In this document: piece after piece, positions 22,733-33,084 of the stretch
Layout of the letters: the number at the start of each line of letters is the position of its first letter
Position numbering within the stretch: position 1 is the stretch's first letter
Position numbers and translations under genes: made by a program
Assembly (NCBI GenBank): GCA_030710605.1
Contig: CP092875.1
Location: 62,338,394-62,402,393 of the forward strand
Length of the DNA: 64,000 nucleotides
DNA from: Cordylochernes scorpioides
Taxonomy: Eukaryota > Arthropoda > Arachnida > Pseudoscorpiones > Chernetidae
Direction: 5' to 3'
Notes under the pieces: generated by a model
The model's input: the letters and a program-made list of their open reading frames with translations, nothing else
The model's database searches: none
Told to the model about the DNA's origin: nothing

Positions 22733-22917
22733 TTTTTTTAAAACATATATATATATTATTTTAAAAATGCCTATTTTGGATCATAAAGTTTTATTTCCGA
22801 TATTTCGTGTGGCAACTCGCCAAACTTCTTCGGGGAACAAGATTGTTTTGATAAGCTCGCGTATCAATTCCCGAGTATGTACAACTGCTATAAAATTTAA
22901 AATATCTAAAATATACA
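22733..22917. other. short AT-rich spacer
   Basis: Contains TTATTTCCGATATTTCG near 22790, a repeat-like motif, but no gene. Confidence 0.4.
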
Positions 22918-22922
22918 ATAAG

Positions 22923-23216
22923 TGAATCGAATTGGCTTTGGCCTCCTGGCACTAAGGAGGAATCACCGCCTATATTCTTATTTTAACGCTGGTTTTAATT
23001 CTACGCTCCTTAACTCAGCGAGCTAATTATAACTCCTTCAAACTTGACTGACTGCTATTGTCTTGTCTCACCAACTCTAATGACTCAACCACGTATACTT
23101 TAATAACTAACTTTATTTTCTAAAATCAAGTTTATATACATTTCTAAAATTTACATAATTTAACAATAATTAACAAAAGTAAATTCTAACAATTTTGCAT
23201 ATTTAAGGCTGGAACA
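22923..23216 (-). mobile_element. 3' LTR of BEL element (294 bp)
   Basis: Plus-strand ends TGAATCGAATTGG and GGCTGGAACA, matching 28522-28814 except for small changes such as AATCACCGCC against AATCCTGCC. Confidence 0.95.
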
Positions 23217-23329
23217 TACTCCCGCCGGCCGCTGAACCGTTTATATACATTTCTAAAAATTTACATAATTTAACAATAATTAACAAAAGTAAATTCTAAC
23301 AATTTTGCATATTTAAGGCTGGAACATAC
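23217..23329 (-). repeat. duplicated U3 start plus polypurine region
   Basis: After the 3' LTR comes a CTCCCGCCGGCCGCTGAACCG segment, then a second copy of the last 90 bp of the LTR (23240-23329), then another CTCCCCCCGGCCGCTGAACC. On the element's strand the purine tract GGGGGGAGTA and the U3 start were therefore tandemly duplicated. Confidence 0.85.
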
Positions 23330-26300
23330 TCCCCCCGGCCGCTGAACCCTGGTTCAGATTTGAAGGGAAGCGGAGCCAACTTCGTAATAGGTCGTAGGTA
23401 GACTCCGGTAGCAGCCCGAACTTGGGCAACTCTCACCTTCTGGTCAGAGCCCGGATATACCTCGAGGATCCTGGCCAGACGCCACTGTAGAGGTGGAAGG
23501 TTATCTTCTTTTATTAGCACTAACTGATTAGGCTTCAAATTGTCTTGTGACAACCTCCATTTATTTCTCTGTTGCAAAGAGTTAATGTACTCTCTTGTCC
23601 ATCTTGACCAGAAAGAGTTCCTCAGACCTTGTACCATATTCCATCTTGACCGTAAATCTACTCGCTCATAATTTTGCAATCCTGGGTCCTCAATCAGAGG
23701 GGAGCCAATCAAGAAATGTCCCGGAGTCAAAGCTCGAAGATCGTTAGGGTCGGGACTTAACTCTACTAACGGTCTGGAATTAAGGCAAGCCTCAACTTGA
23801 CAGAGTAGTGTGATGAATTCCTCAATATTTAAAAGTGATGACTTTATTACCTTGCTCAGACGACCCTTTAAGCATTTGATGTTTGCCTCCCAAAGTCCTC
23901 CAAAGTGTGAAGCTGATGGAGGAATGAAATGCCACTCTATAAACTCTTCTGCTAAAAAGTCTTTAGTCTCCTTTGAATTCATAATTTTATATTGTTTCTT
24001 CATGAAGCTTTCGGTTCCTCTGAAGTTCGTTCCATTGTCTGAGTAAATTTTTGATGGTTTTCCTCTACGAGACATAAACCTCCTGAGAGCTGCAATAAAT
24101 GAACTGGTTGAGAGACTAGTCACCATCTCCAAATGAATTGCCTTGACCGAAAAACACACAAAGAGAATCACATAGCATTTGATCATCCCTTTCGATCTAG
24201 TCAGACTTGGTTTTATTTCGTAAGGTCCTGCCAAATCGACTCCAGTCTTGGTAAACGGTCTTGATGGATTTACTCTATCAGCAGGCAAATTCCCCATAAT
24301 TTGTACTGCAGTTTTTGCCCTGAATCTGAAGCAGGTTATACACTGTTTAATGATTCTTCTTACAATGTCTCTACCCCCCATGATCCAATAACTATTTCGT
24401 ATTAGAGATAGGACTAGCTGTGGACCAGCATGCAAATATCTCGTGTGAAAATGAAGTATTATAAATTTGGTAAAGTGATGATTTTTCGGTAATAACAGTG
24501 GGAATTTTTGATCAGGGCTTACATTCGCGAACTTAATCCTACCACCTACTCTTAACATCCCAGATGCATCTATAAAAGGATTAAGCTGCAAAATTCTACT
24601 TTTCTTGAAGCATGTCCCGTATTTCTTAGATCCTGCATTTCTTCTCCGAATTCGTCCTCCTGAATCCATCCAATAATCCTAATCACTGCATTTTCTAACT
24701 CCTTCTTCGACAATGTTCCAATTTCTCTTTTCTTCAGCGACACCCGACAGTTAGTGATGAATCTCAAACACCAGGCTATGATTCGCCTCGTCTTGATAAA
24801 AGTGGAATATTTTGTTACAATCTCTGGACAGACTGAAACTCGGGACTGGCAAGCTAAGGCTACTTTTTCTTCCTCATGGCATTCTCGGCCATAGCAATTA
24901 TCCTGATTCTGAACAAAGTTGTTATCTTTCAACCAAGTCGGTCCTTGCCACCACAGTGTATGTCCAGTTAACGCAGCAGGCATTATTCCCCTAGAGGCAC
25001 AATCGGCGGGATTATCCTTCCCAGACACGTGACGCCATGAGTTTCTGTCAGACAGTTGCTGTATTTTCACAACTCTATTGTGTATAAAGGTCTTCCATCT
25101 GTTAGGATCTGATTTGATCCAACTCAATGAGATCTGAGAATCTGACCACAAATATGTCCTGCCAATATCAATCTTCAATGAATCAACAACAGATCTGTAG
25201 AGCTGAGACAGGAGGAGAGCCGCGCACAATTCCAATCTTGGTAGAGTTAGAGACTTACATGGGGCAACTCTGGTTTTTGCTGCAAGCATTGATATATGGA
25301 CTTGTCCATTCAGAGAGACTGTTCTTAAGTAGCACACAGCCGAATAAGCTACACTTGACGCGTCACAAAATCCGTGGAGTTGAACATCTCGATCCTTTTC
25401 ACATGCCCATACGTATCTTGGGATACTCAAATCCTCTAATTTTAGTAATTCGGCTCTAAAATTATTCCACTTTTCCTTGATGTCGTTTGGAATATGCTCA
25501 TCCCAGCCTGTCCCACCTCTCCATAACTCCTGCATTATTATTTTCAAAGCCACTGTAGTAGGTGAGAGGAAACCAATTGATCGAAAATCCTCGCAATATT
25601 GGAGAGAAGATCTCTTTTGGTAACAACTTCTTCAGGAAGAGTTATATTAACTCTAAACGTATCTTGTACATGATCCCATACAATTACTAAAATCTTGGAT
25701 ATGGCTCCTTTCTCCAAGTTAATTTTCTTCTCTTCGTTCATTTCCTCGACATGAGACACTATCTCGTGGCAATTTGAATTCCACTTTCTTAAGTGAAACC
25801 CTCCCTTTTTCATTAAGTCTTTTAATTGGTATATTAGTTCTTTGGTTTCAGCAATCGTTTGAGCTCCTGTTAGCAGATCATCGACATAGAAATCATTCAA
25901 GGTCACCCTAGAAGCTTCATGATAATTTTGGCCTTCATCTTCTGCTAACTGTTGTTATGTTCTCATTGCCAAAAATGGAGCCGAAGTTGTACCATAGGTA
26001 ACAGTCAGTAGTCGATAGTCCACCACAGGCTCTTCTGGCGATGGTCTCCACAATATCCTCTGATAGTCCGCATCTTCTGGATGAATTCTTATCTGGCGGT
26101 ACATCTTTTCTATATCAGCAGTTATGGCGACAGGATACGTTCTGAATCTGAGGAGAATGAAAAATACATCCTGTTGAATTTTTGGTCCCTTGTGCAAAAA
26201 TTGATTTAAAGAAACATTATTTTCAGATTTAGCTGATGCATCAAACACAACTCTCATTTTGGTTGTAGTGGATTGCTCTCTAATTACTGGATGATGAGGC

Positions 26301-28447
26301 ATGTAATAACATCTGCACAATTCTCGCTTCACTTCTGCAATTGGGACCCTTTCCATGTGGTTTAAGTGTTCATATTCCTTCATGAATCCCCGGTATTGGT
26401 CATATAATTTCACATTCTTACACAATTTTCTTTCCAACAAAAGGAACCTTCTTAAAGCCTTTTCTCTTGATTCACCCAGAAGCGGTCGATGTTGTCTGAA
26501 TGGCAATTTTACCCAATACCTTCCATGGCTATCTCTGCCATGGTTATTCGAAAATAAACTTTCACAATCTTCGTCCTGTGTACAAAGATCCGGTGACGGC
26601 ACAGATTCAGTTTCCCAGAATACGAATTCTAGTTCTGGTTCAGATTGTAAACTCAGGTTACAGACTTCTGTATTACTCTCCGATGTTCCCATGAGTTTTC
26701 CTATAAGTACCCAACCTAGTCTTGTATTAATAGCCATTGGCAATCCTTCTCCGAGAGATATAGGGCCATTCAACATAAGTTCAGTGTATATATCTGCTCC
26801 CAATATCATATCTATTGGGGCTTGTATGTAGAACTCTGGGTCTGCCAATTTGAGGTTCTTCAAAGTTGGCCAATTAGGGTCTTTCAACCTGAAGTTCGGA
26901 ATTTCTGAAGTGAGCACTCCCGTGACTACTGCCTCTACCGAGAATTCCTCAGAATTATTCAGTGGACAAAATGTCACACTTACTGTCGATGAAGAATGCT
27001 GCACTGGTGTGTTTCCAACCCCTATAATCATCCGATCTGATTTCCTTTGGACAAGTCCCAATCTTTCGCAGCATCCTTTTGTTATCATGGTGACTTGGGA
27101 ACCGCTGTCCAGTAGGGCTCTGCAGGTGCATAACTTTCCGAGTCCATTTTTTATCTTGATTCCAGCTGTTGCGAGTAGTACGTGGCTATCATTGCAGTTT
27201 GCCTGTTGAGTATTAGTCAAATTGATAGCACTTTCATGTTCCTTCGGAGTTGTGTTCTCCACTTGGGCCGAAGCGCCTTCCGTGCTCGGTTTATCATAAT
27301 GAATCATCGTGTGGTGCTTCCCCTTGCATACTTTGCATCGTTGGTTCAGCCTACAATTCCATGAGAAATGGCCTTTCCTCAAGCAATTGAAGCACAATTT
27401 ATGACTCTTTACTACATTTAATTTTTCTTTTAAAGGCATTTTGCAAAATAAGTTGCACATGTATAGTGGATGATGCTTAGATTTGCATAATATGCAAGTG
27501 TCCGAACTCTCAATTAGCATCCCGTAGCTTTGGCATTTGGGAAATCTCGATCCGGTGGTTTCTTCCTTTTTTGAACATTCCCTGACAGCACAAGACATGC
27601 TTCTCGCATGTCTGGAAATGAACGCTATGAACTTGTCATAAGATGGAAGAGTGTTGTCCACTGACAGTTCCCAATCCAACCTTAGATTTTCACTCAACTT
27701 CTGCTGGAGGAAGTGCACCAGGATCACATCCACTAATTGATTTCTCTTCAATTCCAGCGTTTCTAAGTTTCTTATGGCTTCATTACAAACATCCATGAAT
27801 TCATGGAGACACTTAGCCGATGGATTCTTAATTGCCCGGAGAGAAAAGATTTTTGACACCTGGGCATAAGCTAGCTCTCTCGGGTTATCAAATCTTGATA
27901 ACAGTGTACTCCATGCTTGGCCATAATTTTCACTTAGTAAAGGGAAACCCCTTATTAATCTGGCCGCTTCGCCTTTTACTGCAGAATTCAAATATTGTAA
28001 CTTCTGTATATTAGTTAACCCTGGATGTGCATCGATGGTGGTGAGGAATAGCTCTTTGAAGTTGATCCAAGTGCCCATATCTCCATCATATATCGGCAAG
28101 TCAAATTGAGGCAATTTTATATTTGCCTGAGAGCCATTTGGCTTTATGTCCGCCAGTTTGTCTTTGAGTTTTCTTTTATTTTCTAGTTTTACCCTCAAGC
28201 TTCCAATCTTGTTCATTGAACTATCATATGCCTCACTTTCTTTATCTATATCAACTTCATCCAAAGAAAACAGCTCATCGTAGAGTTTCTAAATTTTTTC
28301 TTTGATCTCCTTTAATTCTTCACCCATTATTTCTAAGCGTACTGTTTCACCTGCCTCAATAATTGAATCCACAGTTTCAATAAATCCATCAATTCGCCTT
28401 ATCTGGCAACTTAACTTTCTTTGGAGGATCCTTTCGTCTCGAGACAT
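23296..28447 (-). pseudogene. BEL/Pao Gag-Pol
   Basis: From an ATG at 28447 the frame reads a Gag-like region (DUF1759-type, MGTWINFKELF; zinc knuckle CFNCLRKGHFSWNC), an aspartic protease (LLDSGSQV), RT with FYVDDLL near 25880, a Pao-type RNase H (GFCDASSVAYSAV; WSDSQ) and integrase (HAGPQLV...C..C; SDNGTNF; HFGGLWEANIK). Breaks: TAG at 28289-28291, TAA at 25955-25957 just before FYVDD, a one-base shift near 25575 and another near 24640. The last frame ends inside the duplicated U3. By family it encodes a self-copying retroelement; this copy is dead unless some breaks are errors. Confidence 0.95.
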
Positions 28448-28502
28448 TTCGCAATTGTATTCTCGCTGAGTTTTTGCCTAAATTTCTTCTGTTTCAAATC
28501 CT

Positions 28503-28521
28503 AATCCGGCTCGAGGGACCA
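28503..28521 (-). promoter_or_regulatory. primer-binding site of BEL element, tRNA-Tyr-like
   Basis: Directly inside the 5' LTR. On the plus strand it reads as a tRNA 3' end, AATCCGGCTCGAGGGACCA. This matches the usual animal tRNA-Tyr 3' end at all but one base, as I recall it. Confidence 0.6.
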
Positions 28522-28814
28522 TGAATCGAATTGGCTTTGGCCTCCTGGCACTAAGGAGGAATCCTGCCTATATTCTTATTTTAACGCTGGTTTTAATTCT
28601 ACGCTCCTTAACTCAGCGAGCTAATTATAACTCCTTCAAACTTGACTGACTGCTATTGTCTTGTCTCACCAACTCTAATGACTCAACCACGTATTCTTTA
28701 ATAACTAACTTTATTTTCTAAAATCAAGTTTATATACATTTCTAAAATTTACATAATATAACAATAATTAACAAAAGTAAATTCTAACAATTTTGCATAT
28801 TTAAGGCTGGAACA
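28522..28814 (-). mobile_element. 5' LTR of BEL element (293 bp)
   Basis: Same ends as the 3' LTR (TGAATCG and GGAACA), followed by the ATAAG duplication. Confidence 0.95.
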
Positions 28815-28944
28815 ATAAGCATGTTTATAAATATAATTAATAATAATAAAATAATATATAAAATATTAATATATAGAGAATAAATAAATATATACATTTA
28901 AAATAAAAGAATTGAAAATCAGTAATTTGTTATATATATATATA

Positions 28945-29510
28945 TATATATATTAAAAATGGCATATCCTGACCAGGAGCACATGTGCTTTACAGAAGGC
29001 AGAGCGCCATCTGGTGGAACAGAATCAACTAAACATTGATTTAGCCTGTTCCCTGATATTTGGCCAACCCAATTTCTTGATAAATCAAGAAAAGCCATCC
29101 ACGAACGCGTTTCGCGCTTTTGGCGCTCGTCAGCGTGGAGTAGGCTGGACCATTGCGACCAAAAAATAATTTTTGATCCCAATGGCTTTCCGAAAAACCA
29201 AGAAATGGGTATTTATGGCCAAACTTGCGTAAATACGCTTAGCACATTAAAAAACGAAAGAAAACGAGCGCCAAAAGCGCGAAACGCGTTCGTGGATGTC
29301 TTTTCTTGATTTATCAAGAAATTGGGTTGGCCAAATATCAGGGAACAGGCTAAATCAATGTTTAGTTGATTTCTGTTCCACCAGATGGCGCTCTGCCTTC
29401 TGTAAAGCACATGTGCTCCTGGTCAGGATATGCCATTTTTAATATTGATTTAAACACCTGATCTTTTTATCTTTTATTTTTTCTTTCGTTTTTTAATATA
29501 TATATATATA
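28945..29510 (-). mobile_element. Penelope-like terminal repeat (pLTR) downstream of PLE ORF
   Basis: Inverted arms about 28952-29175 and 29205-29440 share GGCATATCCTGACCAGGAGC, GCACATGTGC, ATGGCGCTCTGCC and TTGGCCAACCC. The unit begins right after the stop of the GIY-YIG ORF (29529-30225, same strand), as expected for a PLE 3' end. The left arm has an intact hammerhead. In the right arm the CTGACGA half is replaced by AAAACGA, so that one is broken. Confidence 0.8.
29098..29139 (-). ncRNA. hammerhead ribozyme in PLE 3' terminal repeat
   Basis: Stem I TCCACG/CGTGGA, core CTGACGA, stem II GCGC/GCGC with loop CAAAA, GAAA, stem III ACGCGT, triplet GTT. Same strand as the PLE ORF, about 390 bases downstream of its stop. 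Confidence 0.85.
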
Positions 29511-29528
29511 TATATGTATAGTAGTGGG

Positions 29529-30225
29529 CTATATGGTTTTAAATTGTAAGTATAGTTGAGGGATGTCTATTTTTCGGTTGATACTGTTTTTATCTTCTAT
29601 TGAGGTCCAGCTTTCTAGAAAAAGTCTTGAATGTTTGTCCTTGATATTTTGATATACTATTTCAGTTGAGTCAAAATTTGGTATGTGGTCCTGTTTCAGT
29701 GCGTGTTCTACTAAAAGGGAAAGAGGGTTATAGTTTTGAAGGGCTGTCCGGTGTTGATTGGTTCTTTCTTCTAGAGTTTTCTCTGTCTCTCCTATGTATG
29801 TAGCTGGGCAAGATCGGCACGGGATTCTGTAAATGAGGTTGGATTTTTGACTGTTGTTTGTGTTATGTTTGGTATCGGGATGGCGGAGAAGTGTTTTTAA
29901 GTTGGATGGTGTCTGGTATATCGTCTTGATGTTGTACTTCTTGAGGGCTCTACTGATTCTTTCGATGCCGTAGCTGTACGGAAGGGTGCAATATGATTTA
30001 TGAGATTGGCTATTGGAAGGAGGGATGAATGTTGATCTGTAGAATTGTCTTTTGATAAATTCTGTGGGATAACTATTGCTTTGTAATTCATTCATTAGTA
30101 TTATTCTTTCTTGTTGTACTTTTTCTAGATTATTAGAGCAATGAGTAGATATTCTTTTTGATAGGGTTTTTATGACAGATATTTTATGGTTAATAGGGCC
30201 GAATGAGCTGAAATTCAAGTAACCA
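29529..30225 (-). pseudogene. Penelope-like retroelement, C-terminal GIY-YIG part, 5'-truncated
   Basis: An open frame of about 230 codons with no internal stop. The N-terminal part (PINHKISVIKTLSKR) is the segment after the RT domain in PLEs. The C-terminal part has IPCRSCPATYIGETEKTLEE, a GIY-YIG endonuclease signature with a CxxC pair. Homology begins abruptly at about 30225 with no RT core, so the copy is 5'-truncated, as reverse-transcription products often are. Downstream on the same strand is its ribozyme-bearing terminal repeat. By family this domain nicks DNA for integration; without the RT it could not act alone. Confidence 0.9.
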
Positions 30226-30814
30226 CCTGTGTATGTTATATAATAATATTATAAGGCGATATAGTCGCATTAAAAGTCTATAATATTTATTTTAATCATA
30301 AATCGTTTTATTTGTAAATTCGAATGCAAATCATAGCATTTTAAATATAAATTTATATATATATTCCAAATCATCTTGAGAGATATGTTTAAACATCAGA
30401 GGAGGAAAGAAAAAACAAGGCTGTGAGGACTCTGAGAAAGATTCTCACTGAGCGGGTGACGAGGTCCAATTTGCACAAAGGGGGGACGGAAACTAATGTG
30501 AAAAACGTGGGGATTTTCTCAAACTTTTAATGGTGTGTCTAATCAACCTCAGTTTTTTGGACGAGAGCTGTTTAATGAAGTCCCCGAGAGTTTCCTTAAA
30601 TGGCCCATCCGGAGCATAGAGTATGTAAATAGGTTAATTGTTCTTGATTCTTGTATGCAAATCTTGAACTACCAACCTCCACTAGATGATTACTTATTCA
30701 TAAAATATACAGCGTCTTATCTCTAAACATAGTTCACATTTTCTTTTACATATTGAAAAATATATAATATTCTTCCCTGCTTTCAAATTTTGACACAATC
30801 AATGAGACAATATA
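30226..30814. other. spacer, no recognised gene
   Basis: An open frame of 63 codons at 30535-30726 has ordinary composition but no family resemblance. Nothing else stands out. Confidence 0.35.
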
Positions 30815-31075
30815 ATATAATGCGGCTTGTGATTGTAAAACGACATTTGAAATACTATCCTGCATGTGTTTCTTTTCAGCGAAAATTCAATATTTATTTC
30901 AAGGACACTTTTATTTTTCCGTTTATAATTACTCTTCACAATTCACCCTTTCATACCTCATCCAAAAGGTTAGAAATAATCGTTATTTCTCCTTGAAATA
31001 AAATTAGAATTTTCGCTGAAAAGAAACACATGCGGGATAGTATTTCAAATGTCGTTTCAAAATCAATAAGAAAGA
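30815..31075. mobile_element. foldback element F1, copy 6 (short)
   Basis: Left arm ATAATGCGGCTTGTGATTG to ATTTATTTCAAGG joins directly to a long right arm starting ACACTTTTATTTTTCCG. Much of the left arm and the centre are deleted. It ends in GTCGTTTCAAAATC. Confidence 0.75.
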
Positions 31076-31529
31076 AAGGGTTTGGTTTCTTTTCTCATTT
31101 CTTTTATTTCTTGGGCTTTCGGGCTCACATGCTCTTCAACACTCCGTGTTCATCCCTTATTGTATCAAAATATTGAAAAATATAAAATTACCACACTAAA
31201 CACTTCTGATATATATAGCTTGCCGTGTGTTCTACATTACCCACTGAGGAAAAAGTTAGAGTGAATAATGAAACTAACTAACAAGACGGATTCAAGGTGT
31301 TACTTGTTTAATAAGAGCATTGCCCGAACCCTCAGCTAGTTTTAGAGCATTGACTCAACTCATACCAAAAACAAGCACATAGCAAGTATTTGCAAAAGCT
31401 ACGAAATAAAAATATTGTATCTCAAAAATAAATGAAAAGACAAACTAAAGAATAATAAGACAATTTGTTTTTATCTCAACAATATCAAATTATTAGCCTC
31501 AAATAATATAGAAACAAATATATAGTTAG
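31076..31529. other. AT-rich spacer
   Basis: No gene or repeat recognised. Confidence 0.4.
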
Positions 31530-31736
31530 TGTAACAAGTCACACTATGTGACTACACATCTCTTTATACTTTAATATGAAAAATAAATTATTCTGAGGCT
31601 ACTTGAAATAGATTTATCTCATTATTTACTTATATAAACGTGTAGGATGGTTGAAACATGCTCTGGAAAGATGCAAGACACGTTCGAGGAGAGAATCAAG
31701 GTTGAAGAGTCTTCCAAAACGCAACCTGGTGTACCA
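31530..31736 (+). mobile_element. diverged, shortened LTR related to gypsy-1
   Basis: TGTAAC start, then GAGGCTACTTGAAATAG, GTAGGATGGTTGAAAC, CTCTGG.AAGATGCAAGAC and GGAGAGAATCAAGG.TGAAGAG blocks in the order seen in 3427-3761. No clean target duplication found. Confidence 0.6.
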
Positions 31737-31928
31737 ATATACAAATATAAAAGCTATTTCTAATGATTGTTAGATACTGATGGTAAGATATATCATGGTT
31801 GTGGTGGCAGACCTGCAAGGGACAGTTTGACAAAATGTACATGACAAGTATAGCTGAGGAGAGAGGGCGATCGGGGTCACCATAAAGAACAACGGATGCT
31901 CGCTGTTTGTGAGGTCGTGTAAGAATAT
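31737..31928. other. short spacer
   Basis: Overlapping minus-strand ORFs (31696-32042) span this and the next LTR and have no family signal. Confidence 0.35.
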
Positions 31929-32399
31929 TGTTACGTCGTACACAGATGCCTTTCGTTTTCTTTGTGTACTCAGGATGCCACAAAGATACACATGTGAGTT
32001 CGAAGGGATTGCAGCTAAAGTTAGCGTATTATTGTATCTCACTTAACAGAAGGAATACAACAGTGTAAATTGCCTTCGACCTCCCCGTTAGAAGAATCCT
32101 TGGCGCCGTGGTCGTCCTCTTGTGAAGCGTTCCGCTATACACTATACACATGCAACCTGGCTCACACTGCCTTGTAGGTCGCTCCGATGTCGGTCTCTCC
32201 TGGCACCGCCTTGTAGGATCATCCACACGCCCAGAGGTAAGTCGTCACGTCTTCTACTTGCCGCAGATGTAACCAGACTCTGTCTTCCCCCACACAGAAA
32301 TGCTGCTTTTTGCGCCTGCCACATGGCATGTGGGCCGCTATAGTCCACCCCTCTTTTCCCAACTTCACTCTGGTATCTTGGTCTTGTCATCCCCTTACA
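31929..32399 (+). mobile_element. solo LTR, TGTTACGTCG family, 471 bp, ATAT duplication
   Basis: Starts TGTTACGTCGTACACAG, ends CCCCTTACA, flanked by ATAT at 31925-31928 and 32400-32403. Same family as 13207-13768 in opposite orientation, with the shared GATCATCCACACGCC and GGCGCCGTGG blocks. Confidence 0.75.
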
Positions 32400-32605
32400 A
32401 TATATTGAGTGAATAGCTCAAGAATAGAGATCCTTATTAATTCCGTGTATGGATTTTGATCATCTTGATATAGCAATGACAAAACAATATACTTCCTTAT
32501 ACAGCCCTAGTAGCATAAGTTCATAGTTCTCTTAAGTACCCATTTATTATATTCAATAAAAAAATTGGTGATGGTGATCTTGTCCATTTATATATGGAAA
32601 GAAGG
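32400..32605. other. spacer
   Basis: No gene recognised. Confidence 0.35.
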
Positions 32606-32768
32606 GGGTGCCATTGCCCCGTTAGTCAGCCACATTTCAGAGTTCCCTGTTCACGGTTACCTTAGCGGCTCGGGGCTCACGACACCGTACTTCGCCCTAC
32701 AGGGCAGTTCCTTGCTTGTGCTGCTTATCTCGTCCGCCACGTAGAGGAGGGATTGGACTTCGGGGTAG
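32606..32768 (+). repeat. 160-bp GC-rich dispersed repeat, copy A
   Basis: Contains GGGGGGTGCCATTGCCCCG, GCGGCTCGGGGCTCACGAC and ACTTCGCCCTACAGGGCAG. Copies at 54665-54815 (inverted) and 56828-56983. Non-coding; GC content far above surroundings; class unknown. Confidence 0.7.
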
Positions 32769-32796
32769 GCCATAAATATTATGGCACTATATATAT

Positions 32797-33038
32797 TGTA
32801 GCGTAGAAATCAAGCCTTGAAATATCCTAAGATGTAAAAGTATTTATTGATGACGTCACGGCGACAAGTCGGCAATTATTAACAAGTCAGCAAAAACTAT
32901 TTACAGCTAGAGAATCTTGAGCAAGCAAGCAAAGAGATATTTTGATAATTATTTTACATAAAAGATTAATATATATTTATATAATCTGTTGAATAGTTTC
33001 ATTGAATAATTTAATTAATAAATTATTTCTTCGTCACA
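32797..33038 (-). mobile_element. 3' LTR of gypsy-2
   Basis: Plus-strand ends TGTAGCGTAG and TCGTCACA. Differs from 37948-38188 by an extra A near 32893, one substitution near 32984 and one near the right end. Confidence 0.97.
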
Positions 33039-33056
33039 TAGCCTCCTCCTATAAAG
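33039..33056 (-). promoter_or_regulatory. polypurine tract of gypsy-2
   Basis: On the minus strand the run TATAGGAGGAGGCTA lies immediately before the TGTGACGAA LTR start. Confidence 0.75.
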
Positions 33057-33084
33057 AGCATCGACCCGATGCTCAGAAGGAGAC

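Larger units (their letters stand above)
22918..28819 (-). mobile_element. BEL/Pao LTR retrotransposon, complete but decayed
   Basis: Both LTRs, a primer-binding site, a polypurine region and gag-pol are present. ATAAG is duplicated at 22918-22922 and 28815-28819, a 5-bp target duplication usual for BEL/Pao. Similar LTRs suggest a moderately recent insertion. Minus orientation. Confidence 0.95.
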
